From JALHUF01 sp050014795 (lineage in GTDB: Bacteria > Acidobacteriota > Terriglobia > UBA7540): DNA of 34,619 bases. The stretch covers positions 1 through 34,619 of the forward strand of contig JBEKCQ010000015.1 of NCBI GenBank assembly GCA_050014795.1, in the 5' to 3' direction. Below are positions 6,872 to 14,896 of this stretch, piece by piece; the first letter of the stretch is position 1, and each line of letters starts with the position of its first letter. The translations under genes were made by a program, and so were the position numbers. The notes under the pieces were generated by a model. The model made no database searches. It was not told the origin of the DNA and worked only from the letters and a program-made list of their open reading frames with translations.

Positions 6872-8494
6872 TTAGGGGACGAACGTCAAGTCGCGAAACC
6901 AGAGCGTTCCCTGGGGGCAGTTCTTGACGTTCTCGTAGGTCACGAAGAACACAATCTTGTTGATCGCATTCTTGTTCAAACCCTCGGGGAGCGGAGCGAG
7001 GAGCGGGGTCTGCTTGAAATCCTGGAGCCCAATTGAGAATTCCTGCCAATCATCGTCGATGGCGCGTTTGCCCTGATGGTACTGGTGCACGGACGGGATC
7101 ACGTACATCACCCGTTCCTTCTCGCCAGTCGCCTGCGGGTCGTCGGCGGCGAGCCGGACCCCAAAATCCGGTTTCCCGCCTGGCGTTGTGCCCGTGGCCC
7201 GGCACGCAAACTTTATTGTCCGGTAAGCCATGCGGTCACAGGGCGTACGGTAAAAGGTCATAAAGCCGCCCGAGCTAGCTTCAGAATAATTCGCCAGCAC
7301 ACTCAGACGAGCTCCATAGGAGAACGACGCCTCGCCACGCTCGCTGACGGTCCACATCAAGTCGCCTGGTTTTGTGCCCCAGGCTGTCAGTGCGCTTTTG
7401 AGCTTCGGGTTCTGGGCCAACGAGTTGAAAATGGCCCCGCCCTGCGCATCGAAGGCAACATGAACGGGTGGCTTGGTCGGGCTCACGACTGCTGAGGAAG
7501 TTCCAGCATCGGCTCCCGGCTTCAGGCGGTCCCGCCAACCGCCGACGTTCAGCCCGACGAACAACGCCGCCAGCACGACTAGGGCGCCGCCAGCAAGTAA
7601 GACGATCCATTTCTTTCCCAGGCGGTGCGGGCGGGCCGGCACGACGGCCGCCGGTCTCGCAGCGGGGCCCTGCTTCAATTGCGTCAGATCGGCGAGGATT
7701 TCGGCAGCGCTCTGGTAACGAGCGGTGCAGTCTTTCGCCAGCGCCTTCATGATGATCTGTCCCAGTTCCTTTGGCAGGGCCGGGTTCACGCTGGTGGGTG
7801 AGGCCGGGGCTTCGTTGAGAACGTTGGCAAAGACAGCCGTGATGGTTTTACCCGCGAAGGCCTGCGCGCCTGTAGCCATTTCGTAGAGCACCGCGCCGAG
7901 AGAAAACAAGTCGCTGCGCCCATCTAAGGTCTCGCCTCGAATCTGTTCGGGAGACATGTAAGCCGCCGTCCCAATCAAGGCGCCGGGAGTAGTGAGATAA
8001 GGGTCGGCTGCCCGCTTGGCCAGGCCGAAATCGAGAATCTTTACCTGACCACGCTTGGTCACATAAATATTCCCTGGCTTGATGTCCCGATGGATAATCC
8101 CGCTGGAGTGTGCCGCATCCAGGGCATCAGCAATCTGGATGGCCAGGTCGAGCACGACCTCGATCTCCTGGGTCTTACCCTCGATCAGCTGCTTGAGCGT
8201 TTGCCCCTCCTGGAGCTGCATGACTATGTAGGGCCGCCCTTCGTACTCGCCAGCCTCGTACACGGTGCAGATATTCGGGTGCTCAAGCGCCGAGGCCGCC
8301 CGGGCTTCGCGCTTGAAGCGGACCAGCGCTTCCGCGTCCTTAATCAACTCGGCGGGAAGAAACTTGAGGGCCACGAATCGGTCGAGCTCGGTGTCTCTGG
8401 CCTTGTACACGATACCCATGCCGCCGGCACCGATCTTCTCGAAGATGACGTAGCGCGCCACGGTCTTACCGATCATCAGGTCGGCTCTGGGCAT
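6872..8494 (-). CDS. Membrane Ser/Thr protein kinase with extracytoplasmic C-terminal domain
   Basis: The 540-residue protein (ATG 8494) carries an N-terminal Hanks-type kinase domain: GAGGMGIVYKA glycine loop, VALKFL with K44, IIHRDIKPGN (D137), ILDFGLA (D155) and AYMSPEQIRG. All catalytic residues are present, so it should phosphorylate Ser/Thr in the cytoplasm. A Pro/Ala linker leads to one membrane helix (about 297-317). A C-terminal domain of about 200 residues would lie outside; DDWQEFSIGLQDF and the closing GTLWFRDLTFV resemble jelly-roll carbohydrate-binding (CBM11/CIA30-like) modules, which is inference. The start follows an extended -10 box by only 7 bases, so the mRNA may be leaderless; ATG 8476 is an alternative. 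The usual PASTA repeats are absent. Confidence 0.88.
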   Translation of the reverse strand: MPRADLMIGKTVARYVIFEKIGAGGMGIVYKARDTELDRFVALKFLPAELIKDAEALVRFKREARAASALEHPNICTVYEAGEYEGRPYIVMQLQEGQTLKQLIEGKTQEIEVVLDLAIQIADALDAAHSSGIIHRDIKPGNIYVTKRGQVKILDFGLAKRAADPYLTTPGALIGTAAYMSPEQIRGETLDGRSDLFSLGAVLYEMATGAQAFAGKTITAVFANVLNEAPASPTSVNPALPKELGQIIMKALAKDCTARYQSAAEILADLTQLKQGPAARPAAVVPARPHRLGKKWIVLLAGGALVVLAALFVGLNVGGWRDRLKPGADAGTSSAVVSPTKPPVHVAFDAQGGAIFNSLAQNPKLKSALTAWGTKPGDLMWTVSERGEASFSYGARLSVLANYSEASSGGFMTFYRTPCDRMAYRTIKFACRATGTTPGGKPDFGVRLAADDPQATGEKERVMYVIPSVHQYHQGKRAIDDDWQEFSIGLQDFKQTPLLAPLPEGLNKNAINKIVFFVTYENVKNCPQGTLWFRDLTFVP

Positions 8495-8501
8495 TACGCG
8501 T

Positions 8502-8510
8502 AGTATACCA
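8502..8510 (-). promoter_or_regulatory. Extended -10 element at the kinase start (possible leaderless mRNA)
   Basis: On the minus strand, TGG-TATACT (8510-8502) forms a TGn extended -10 box. Transcription about 7 bases downstream would start at or next to the ATG at 8494. No good -35 hexamer is present at 17 bp, as is common for extended -10 promoters. Confidence 0.45.
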
Positions 8511-8664
8511 CAGCCATGGCAGCCGCGAATCAAGACGGCAAGCCCTGCAGAGGCATTTTGCGGCTAGGAAAACCGCCTGGCGCGGCTGACAACTCCCGAG
8601 TGCAAATCCACAAATCCTTCTGACAAGTTCCTGCATCAAAGTAACTACGGAGGATTCCCAAAGA

Positions 8665-9198
8665 ATGCCACGATGTATTAGCGACTACTTGAAGCAGGAA
8701 CACGAAGAACTCTCGCGATTGCTCAATAAACTCACCGATCAGCTCCGCGCGCTGCCGCTGGCGCGCGACACAACGGAGACGATTGAACGGCTGCGGAAGC
8801 TCAGCGCGCAGATTTCTCGCCGGCTCCAAACGCATCTGGAAGAAGAAGAGAAGATCTTGTATCCGGCCCTGGAGGAGCACGTCCAGGGAGTTACGACCAC
8901 GCTCGATCGCATGCGTCTCGAACACGACACGGGCGAGGCCGCCGCCGAAGCTTTCTGGCAGAGCATCGAACGCCTGACGGAAAGCGGCCGAAACCGTGGG
9001 GATGTGGCGGAGTCAGGCCGGCGCTATGTCCAGTGGGTCCGCGGGCACCTGCTCAGCGAAAACGGTCGACTCTTTCCGCTGGTGGAGCGCCGGCTGAATC
9101 CTGAAACGCAGCGGCAGATCCGCCGCGCCATGGAAGAATTGAGCCAGGAAACCGAGGCGCGCGTGGCGGAAGGTTCAACAGGGCCTGCCCAGGCCTAG
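8665..9198 (+). CDS. Hemerythrin-like HHE domain protein
   Basis: The 177-residue protein is predicted as a four-helix bundle with the hemerythrin/HHE pattern. Seen: YLKQEHEEL (H13), LQTHLEEEEKILYPALEEH (H57, E61), MRLEHDTGE (H87) and VRGHLLSENGRLFPLVERRL (H128, E132). These are the expected carboxylate-bridged di-iron ligands, so it may bind oxygen, NO or iron, or act in a redox/iron response; ligand cannot be told. It is cytoplasmic, with no signal peptide. GGAGG lies about 12 bases before the ATG. It stands alone, divergent from the kinase gene and convergent with the kinase-like gene at 9344. Confidence 0.8.
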   Translation: MPRCISDYLKQEHEELSRLLNKLTDQLRALPLARDTTETIERLRKLSAQISRRLQTHLEEEEKILYPALEEHVQGVTTTLDRMRLEHDTGEAAAEAFWQSIERLTESGRNRGDVAESGRRYVQWVRGHLLSENGRLFPLVERRLNPETQRQIRRAMEELSQETEARVAEGSTGPAQA

Positions 9199-9280
9199 CA
9201 GGCTACGGGAAGAGGCGCCGCCAGTTTCATCTTGATACCGCCGGGGGGAGGAACTCTTCCTCACGCGAGTTGACAGCTTG

Positions 9281-9318
9281 TGAGATCCTTCGTCGCTTCC
9301 GGTTCCTCAGGATGACAG
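9281..9318. repeat. Intergenic palindromic repeat of the GAGATCCTTCG...CTCAGGATGACA type
   Basis: The sequence carries GAGATCCTTCGTCGCTTC followed by CCTCAGGATGACAG, with ATCCT and AGGAT arms able to pair. It sits alone in the 145-base gap between two convergent genes. Sequences of this general form are familiar as dispersed intergenic repeats in Acidobacteriota and some other phyla; that recollection was not checked here. Confidence 0.45.
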
Positions 9319-9343
9319 CCCCACACGCTTCTTTAATATCCTG

Positions 9344-10147
9344 CTAGTACAGCACGGCGGCGTCGCCTCGTTGCGCGACGGCCTTATCGAAATAGGCGAC
9401 GATCTTGTCCCGCCGCGCCATAACTGCCTTGACCTCGGACTTGCCCAAGTGCGGCTTGGTCTTCTCCAGGAGCTCGTCGGCGTCGAGCTGGCGAAGCTTC
9501 TCCAGCAGTTTCCGGTCACAGCGCATCAAGTTCTTAGGTTCCAACAGATCGCGCTCGAGCCGGAAGGCGCGGGTGAAATCAATCATCCAGAGCTTCCAGT
9601 CCTCGGTGATCAGCCTGTTGCCCATGTTGGGATCGGTATCGTACACGAGCTCGGCGAACACCAGCATCTTGTACATCTGCCTGTTCCACGCGTCCACGTC
9701 AGGTACCGGCTTGGGATAGTTGCTGAAGTCCCACTTCTTGGGAATCCACCAGGCTAGCGCGCCCCGCTGACGATCCCAGCTCCGTTCCACCGTGACCGGC
9801 ATCATGTCATCCAGCCCCAGCAACTTGGCCAGCTCGTACGCCGCAATGTTGAAATGGTACGTATCGCGGAAATTGAGGATAGTCTGCCCGCCGATGACCT
9901 CCCTGTTTTTCAGTATGTCCACGGGTTGAAAAGCGGCATCGTGGGTCAACATCCCATTACTGAGCGTCAACCGCCAGGGATGAGTCTTGCCTGTCCCCAA
10001 TTGCTTGCTGTTGATGACTTTGGCGGTGAGGAGAAACTCTCTCATTTGCTCAACGGTGAGATTGGGTTCCTGCGCTGCACTTACGAAGCCTGCCGCGGCC
10101 AGCCAGACTGCGGCCGCGAAAACCAACAAACGCCGGAAGTAGAACAT
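9344..10147 (-). CDS. Secreted kinase-like protein (PI3/4-kinase / FAM20-HipA-like fold suspected)
   Basis: The chosen ATG (10147), preceded by GGAGAGGGGG, gives 267 residues starting with a signal peptide (MFYFRRLLVFAAAVWLAAAG, then FVSAA). The frame is open 87 codons further, but that part is not protein-like. Kinase-like features: a GTGKTHPWRLTL hairpin (51-62), HDAAFQPVD (70-76), FNIAAYELAKLLGLDDMMPV (99-118), the catalytic-type YDTDPNMGNRLI (D162, N164, N167) and the metal-binding-type WKLWMIDFTRAFRL (D180). This order matches atypical kinases of the PI3K/FAM20/HipA kind. The position where such kinases have the ATP-binding lysine reads Q74. Divergent from a secreted phosphatase. The function is inferred; it may be a pseudokinase or a structural relative. 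Confidence 0.6.
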   Translation of the reverse strand: MFYFRRLLVFAAAVWLAAAGFVSAAQEPNLTVEQMREFLLTAKVINSKQLGTGKTHPWRLTLSNGMLTHDAAFQPVDILKNREVIGGQTILNFRDTYHFNIAAYELAKLLGLDDMMPVTVERSWDRQRGALAWWIPKKWDFSNYPKPVPDVDAWNRQMYKMLVFAELVYDTDPNMGNRLITEDWKLWMIDFTRAFRLERDLLEPKNLMRCDRKLLEKLRQLDADELLEKTKPHLGKSEVKAVMARRDKIVAYFDKAVAQRGDAAVLY

Positions 10148-10424
10148 GCCCCACCCCCTCTCCTCGCAAAGGCGAGTCTGATTGAATGCAATGTACTCCC
10201 GCTGGTGCCATAAAACAAGGCCCAGCGGCGCGTTGGTGACGGCGGGTGACACCACACCTGGCGACGCAGCATCCACACCGGCGAGGTGACATTTCGCATG
10301 CCGCCATCTTGCCTGGGTCCGGCGGCGTGGCGGGAAGGTCTTGCAATCGGGGGGAAGGGAGGCTAGATTAGCCTGTAATCGACGGAGCGATTTCACCTTG
10401 CTGACCACGCGTGGAGCGTTTCTG

Positions 10425-11642
10425 ATGCGTCAAGTTTGTGCTTGCCTGATTCTGTGGCTGGCGCTGTCTGTTTCCGCTGCCGCGCAGGTGCGGATCGTTG
10501 CGGTGGGCGATGTGCACGGCGCCTACGCAGAGTTCGTGGGCATCTTGCAGAAGACTCACCTCGTCGACACGAACTTACAGTGGATCGGCGGCACGAGTGT
10601 CCTGGTGCAGACAGGCGATGCTGTGGACCGGGGGCCGGACACACGTAAGTGCCTGGACCTATTGATGGAACTGGAGCGCCAGGCGATGAAGCAGAACGGC
10701 AGAGTCGTGGCGCTGCTGGGGAACCACGAAGTGATGACCATCGTCGGGGACCTGCGCTACGTCGAGCCGGAAGATTACGCCGGCTTCGCAACCGACCAGT
10801 CGGAAAAGGTGCGGGAGCACGCCTACCGGGAATACCGGGACTTCCTTGCCGCCCATCTGAACCACCAGAACGCTACACTTCCCGAAGATGAGGCCGCGCG
10901 GCAGAAATGGATGGCCGAGCACCCGCTGGGTTACTTCGAGCGCCGGGACGCCTTCGGGCCGGAGGGTGTGTACGGACGCTGGATCCGCCAGCACGAGGCG
11001 ATCGTCCAGATGGGAGATGTGCTCTTCGCGCACGGCGGCCTCAATCCCACGCTCCCCTTCCGCGACATCAAAGAACTGAACGGGCGCATCCGCTCCGAAC
11101 TGGCCAACTTCGATTCGCTCTGGCAGATACTTTGCAGCAGGAAGATCGTCTGGCGTTACATGAAGCTGGAGGAGTATATGCGCCAGATGCAGGACGAGTG
11201 GGCTTCCATTCAGTTGCACGGCCAAGTGGAGGATCCTGAGGCGGCGGGGGCTATGCAAAAGCTGCTCGGCCTGTCGAGCTGGATGATCTTCTCCCCGGAC
11301 AGCCCGATCTGGTATCGGGGTCTGGCCCTCCAGCCGGAAGAAGGCCTGAAGGCCGGCGTGGACGCGATGCTCACACGGCTGAAAGCCGGGTACATCGTGG
11401 CAGGCCACACGGTCCGGCCCAAGTTCGACGTCAACGCCCGCTTCGACAATCGCGTCTTCCTGATTGATACGGGCATGCTGAAGAAACATTACGGGGGGCG
11501 GGCGTCGGCGCTGGAGATCCAAAACGGACGCTTCACTGCCTATTACGCCGACGCGGAGCCACAAGTCCTGTTAGTGTCGGAAGGGGGCGGAACTGCCCCC
11601 GCGCCGAAACCGGGCGAGGCAGATAAGAAGCAGAAGCCATGA
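10425..11642 (+). CDS. Secreted calcineurin-like metallophosphatase (Shewanella-like phosphatase type)
   Basis: From ATG 10425 (GGAG 8 bases upstream) the protein has 405 residues with a signal peptide (MRQVCACLILWLALSVSAAAQ). The metallophosphoesterase core is complete: GDVHG (28-32), GDAVDRG (64-70), GNHE (99-102), the later FAHGGLNPTLP and VAGHTVRPK, with a DTG in FLIDTGML. This set and the inserts fit the PPP-like Shewanella-like phosphatases, which remove phosphate from Ser/Thr or Tyr using two metals. The C-terminus is Pro/Lys rich. It overlaps the next gene by 4 bases (ATGA), so the two are translationally coupled. An upstream in-frame ATG (10341) would hide the signal peptide and is rejected. 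Confidence 0.85.
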   Translation: MRQVCACLILWLALSVSAAAQVRIVAVGDVHGAYAEFVGILQKTHLVDTNLQWIGGTSVLVQTGDAVDRGPDTRKCLDLLMELERQAMKQNGRVVALLGNHEVMTIVGDLRYVEPEDYAGFATDQSEKVREHAYREYRDFLAAHLNHQNATLPEDEAARQKWMAEHPLGYFERRDAFGPEGVYGRWIRQHEAIVQMGDVLFAHGGLNPTLPFRDIKELNGRIRSELANFDSLWQILCSRKIVWRYMKLEEYMRQMQDEWASIQLHGQVEDPEAAGAMQKLLGLSSWMIFSPDSPIWYRGLALQPEEGLKAGVDAMLTRLKAGYIVAGHTVRPKFDVNARFDNRVFLIDTGMLKKHYGGRASALEIQNGRFTAYYADAEPQVLLVSEGGGTAPAPKPGEADKKQKP

Positions 11643-14434
11643 TCCCCTACCTGGAGAAAACGCTGAACCTGCGGCGCGACGAATTCGCGCCCGCGTCGCT
11701 CCTGTTCCTTTACCTGTTCCTGATGATTGGCTGCTACTTCATGGGACAGTCGGTGTTCGACGCGAAGTTCCTGAAAGCCTTTCCCAACTACCTGCCTCAT
11801 GCCATCATCGGCGCGGCCCTCGTGGTTGGCCTCTTCGCGTCGGTTTACATTCGTCTTTCGCACCGCCTGCGGCTGGAAATACTGGTCATCAGCTCGCTGG
11901 TGTTCTTCGCCCTGTCCTTTGTGCTGTTCTGGTGGCTGACGCGCTTGCAGACCCGCTGGGTTTACCCGCTGATCTACATATGGGTGTATCTAGCGGGGGC
12001 GATGGGGCCGACGATGGGCTGGACGCTGGCCAACTGCGCCCTGACTACCCGCGAAGCCCGGCGACTCTTCGGCTTTATCGGCGCAGGGGCGGTTTTGGGA
12101 GCGCCTTGCGCCGGTTTCATCACGGCGGATGTGATTCGCCACGGTTACGCGCGTCCGGAGACCTTGCTGCTGGTGATGGCTGGTTTACAGGGGCTGGGCG
12201 CGGTGGTGGTGCGGCTGCTCTGCCGGCAGACGGGGCCGCGGCAGGCCGCACTCGGCGTGACGCCGACCGCTGACCCAGCCACTCCCAAGAACATCGCCCA
12301 AATCTGGGCGTACATGCGGACCTCTCGCTATTTGCTGCTGATCACCGCGCTGATTGCCGTCGGCTGCGTGGCCACCACCATTATCGGCTATCAATTCAAG
12401 ATCATTGCGAACGCCAGATACGGCGCGGACGAGGCAGGCCTCATTACCTTTTTTGCCCGCTTCTATGGTTACATGGGAGTGGCCGCGTTTGTGCTGCAAA
12501 TGCTCCTGACCGGCCGCTTGTTGCGCTCCTTTGGCATCCGGGTTACGCTGTTCGTCTTGCCGGTGGTGTTTATTGGCGGCAGCATGGCCCTGCTGCTGGC
12601 TCCCGTGCTGTTGACGGCGTGCTTTGTGAGGGGCAGCCAGCAGTTACTGCGCCCCTCTCTGGACAAGTCTTCCACCGAACTGCTTTACCTGCCCGTAGCT
12701 CCCCCGGACATCAAGAGCCAAATCAAGTCGTTCATCGATGGTTTCATCTGGCGGGCGGCTGACGGCGCGGCAGGCGTGGTGCTATTGCTATTCTACAGTG
12801 TGCTGAAATTCAGCCCGGGCCGCATGAGCTTGGTGAACTTCGTGGTTCTATCAGGCTGGATCGCTGTCGCCTTCGGCGTCCGCCGCGAATACCTGAATGT
12901 GCTGCGGCGGGCCATCGAGCGTAGGACGCTCGACCCAGAACGGATTGCCGCGGGCATACTGGATTCCACCACCACGGAAGTGCTGGCGCGCGCCCTGGAG
13001 CACGGCGGCGAGCAGCAGGTGCTGTACGGACTGAGCCTATTCGAGATGGGCCGTGAGCCGGGCTGGCATCCGCTGCTGCGCAACCTGCTGGAGCATCCCT
13101 CGCCCGCCGTTCGCCAGCGGGCTCTGCGCTTACTCGGCGATGCCGGCGACCGGAAGATCCTGCCCCAGGTGGAGAAGATGCGCGGGGACGAATCCCTCGA
13201 AGTCCGTACCGAGGTGCTGCACTACCTGGTGGCGCACACCGGGCTCGATCCTCTCAATCCGGAGATTGCCAACCCTGATTTGCCCAGCCACGTCATCCAA
13301 GGGCCCGTGGTGGCCTACCTGGCGAGGACGGGCGATCCGGGGGATTTCAGCGCCGCGCAGCTCATCCTGCAGGCCATGCTCTCACCCACCGCCCCTGACG
13401 GGACGCGTGCGCGCCGCGAAGCGGCGCGCGTGTTGGGCCTGATTCCTCCCCCCTCCGAACTCCACGCCGAGTTATTGAAGCTCTTGGGCGACGAAGACCC
13501 TGAAGTGCTGGAACAAGCCCTGTTGAGCGCGGGGAGGGTCCAGGCGAGGGAATTCCTGCCGCTGGCAGTGGACAAGCTGGGGCAGCGGCGCCTGCTAGGA
13601 GCCGCGCGTGTCGCGTTAGTCCAGTATGGCGACCGTGCGGTCGGTACATTGCGGGATTACCTGAACGACGACGCGGTCCCCATGCCCATCCGTCGGCAGA
13701 TCCCCTACGTCCTGGCCCGCATTGCTACCCCGGAGTCGGCCGCGGTCCTGGCCAACAGCTTCTTCCAGACCGATCCGGGGCTGCGCTATGCGGTGCTCAA
13801 GGCGCTGAACAAATTGCGCAGTCGGGATCCTGCGCTGCTGCCGGCCGGCGTGGATTATGCCGACATGCTCAACTCGGAACTGATGGGCTACTACCGATCA
13901 TTCCAGATCCTGGCCACCTTCGATCCGCGGGCCGGGACTTCACCATGGTCGCCGGGCAGGGAGTCGCTGCTGACCAGGGCCTTGCGCGAGCGCATGGACT
14001 ACGAACTGGAGCGCATCTTCCGCCTGCTGGCCTTGCTCTATCCTCCGCGCGACGTTTACAACGCCTACATCGGGTTGACCTCGGGACGCCTGCAACTCCA
14101 AGCCAACGCCCTGGAAGTGCTGGAACACCTGCTGCCGCCGGAACTTTTCCGGCGACTCGCGTACGGCCTTGATCCAGAGATTTCTCGGGAAGAGAAGCTG
14201 AGCTTTGCGCACCGGCTCTGCCACACCAGCGTGAGCTCAACAACCGAAGCTCTGCGCGTGCTGCTGCACTCGAAGGACTACTGGCTTTCTGCCTGCGCGT
14301 TGTACGCCGTGGGCGAGGGCTGGTTGATGGAGCTGGCTGAGGACGTGCGGCAAATCCCGCACGACAGCGACCCACTACTGGATGAGACCTGGAAATGGGC
14401 CAGCACCCGCTTGGCGGCTGCGCCCACCGCCTAA
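11639..14434 (+). CDS. Nucleotide-transporter-like membrane protein fused to HEAT repeats
   Basis: The 931-residue protein has an N-terminal membrane half (about residues 15-415, roughly 12 hydrophobic segments) with MGWTLANCALTTREARRLFGFIG and the stretch LLRPSLDKSSTELLYLPVAP then SFIDGFIWRAAD. These match the ATP/ADP (Tlc/Npt) translocase-like branch of the major facilitator superfamily. From about 430 to 900 follow soluble helical repeats of HEAT type (PAVRQRALRLLGDAGDRKIL, EVLEQALLSAGRVQAREFLP, GLRYAVLKALNKLRSRDP). Known relatives couple such transporters, HEAT repeats and cyclic-nucleotide domains in one chain or operon; here the last is a separate gene 10 bases later. Transported substrate (ATP, ADP, other nucleotide) is inference. 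Translationally coupled to the phosphatase. Confidence 0.82.
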   Translation: MIPYLEKTLNLRRDEFAPASLLFLYLFLMIGCYFMGQSVFDAKFLKAFPNYLPHAIIGAALVVGLFASVYIRLSHRLRLEILVISSLVFFALSFVLFWWLTRLQTRWVYPLIYIWVYLAGAMGPTMGWTLANCALTTREARRLFGFIGAGAVLGAPCAGFITADVIRHGYARPETLLLVMAGLQGLGAVVVRLLCRQTGPRQAALGVTPTADPATPKNIAQIWAYMRTSRYLLLITALIAVGCVATTIIGYQFKIIANARYGADEAGLITFFARFYGYMGVAAFVLQMLLTGRLLRSFGIRVTLFVLPVVFIGGSMALLLAPVLLTACFVRGSQQLLRPSLDKSSTELLYLPVAPPDIKSQIKSFIDGFIWRAADGAAGVVLLLFYSVLKFSPGRMSLVNFVVLSGWIAVAFGVRREYLNVLRRAIERRTLDPERIAAGILDSTTTEVLARALEHGGEQQVLYGLSLFEMGREPGWHPLLRNLLEHPSPAVRQRALRLLGDAGDRKILPQVEKMRGDESLEVRTEVLHYLVAHTGLDPLNPEIANPDLPSHVIQGPVVAYLARTGDPGDFSAAQLILQAMLSPTAPDGTRARREAARVLGLIPPPSELHAELLKLLGDEDPEVLEQALLSAGRVQAREFLPLAVDKLGQRRLLGAARVALVQYGDRAVGTLRDYLNDDAVPMPIRRQIPYVLARIATPESAAVLANSFFQTDPGLRYAVLKALNKLRSRDPALLPAGVDYADMLNSELMGYYRSFQILATFDPRAGTSPWSPGRESLLTRALRERMDYELERIFRLLALLYPPRDVYNAYIGLTSGRLQLQANALEVLEHLLPPELFRRLAYGLDPEISREEKLSFAHRLCHTSVSSTTEALRVLLHSKDYWLSACALYAVGEGWLMELAEDVRQIPHDSDPLLDETWKWASTRLAAAPTA

Positions 14435-14443
14435 GGATCCGCT

Positions 14444-14854
14444 ATGCTGACGACTCTTGAGAAGGTCGATCTCCTGCAGAAAGCCCCCGTCTTCGGGGGC
14501 ATCCCCACTCAAAGCCTGGCCCGCGTGGCCGCCATCGCCCAGGAGGTGAGCTGGGGGGCCCGCCACATGCTGTTTCTGGAGGACGATCCGGCCGATGCCA
14601 TGTTCCTGTTGCTGGAGGGACAGGTAGAGGTGACCCGCAGCGGACAAGACGAGCAGACACTTCAAGCGCCGCACGTGGTCGGCGCTTTAGCCCTGCTGGC
14701 TGGCGAGGCCCACCCCGAGTCAGCCATGACGCTCCAGCCAACCCGGGCTCTCCAGATTGACCAGCAGGATCTTTACGAGGCCATGGCAGAAGACTTCAAC
14801 ATCACCCGCGGGATCCTGCGGGCACTCGTCGGCTTTGCAGCCGGCGGTGCCTGA
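14444..14854 (+). CDS. Stand-alone cyclic nucleotide-binding domain protein
   Basis: The 136-residue protein is a single cNMP-binding (Crp/PKA regulatory type) beta-roll: LQKAPVFGGIPTQSLARVAAIAQEVSW, then FLEDDPADAMFLLLEGQVEV, then a phosphate-cassette-like region PHVVGALALLAGEAHP. The usual GE(x)8-10R-(T/S)A cassette is altered (GALALLAGEAHPESAMT lacks the arginine), so cAMP or cGMP binding is uncertain. There is no DNA-binding domain, so it is not a Crp transcription factor. AAGGAT lies 6 bases before the ATG and only 9 bases separate it from the transporter stop. It probably senses a ligand or acts as a regulatory subunit for the transporter. Confidence 0.8.
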   Translation: MLTTLEKVDLLQKAPVFGGIPTQSLARVAAIAQEVSWGARHMLFLEDDPADAMFLLLEGQVEVTRSGQDEQTLQAPHVVGALALLAGEAHPESAMTLQPTRALQIDQQDLYEAMAEDFNITRGILRALVGFAAGGA

Positions 14855-14896
14855 GGCTCACGCCGGCCGCTGCCTTTGTCCCATGCGAGAGAACAC

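Noticed and set aside
10405..10414. CCACGCGTGG palindrome before the phosphatase gene as an operator
   Set aside because: A 10-bp palindrome of this base composition is expected by chance in GC-rich DNA, and no second copy was seen nearby.
10659..11564. Minus-strand open frame of 301 codons inside the phosphatase gene
   Set aside because: Antisense to the complete metallophosphoesterase motif set.
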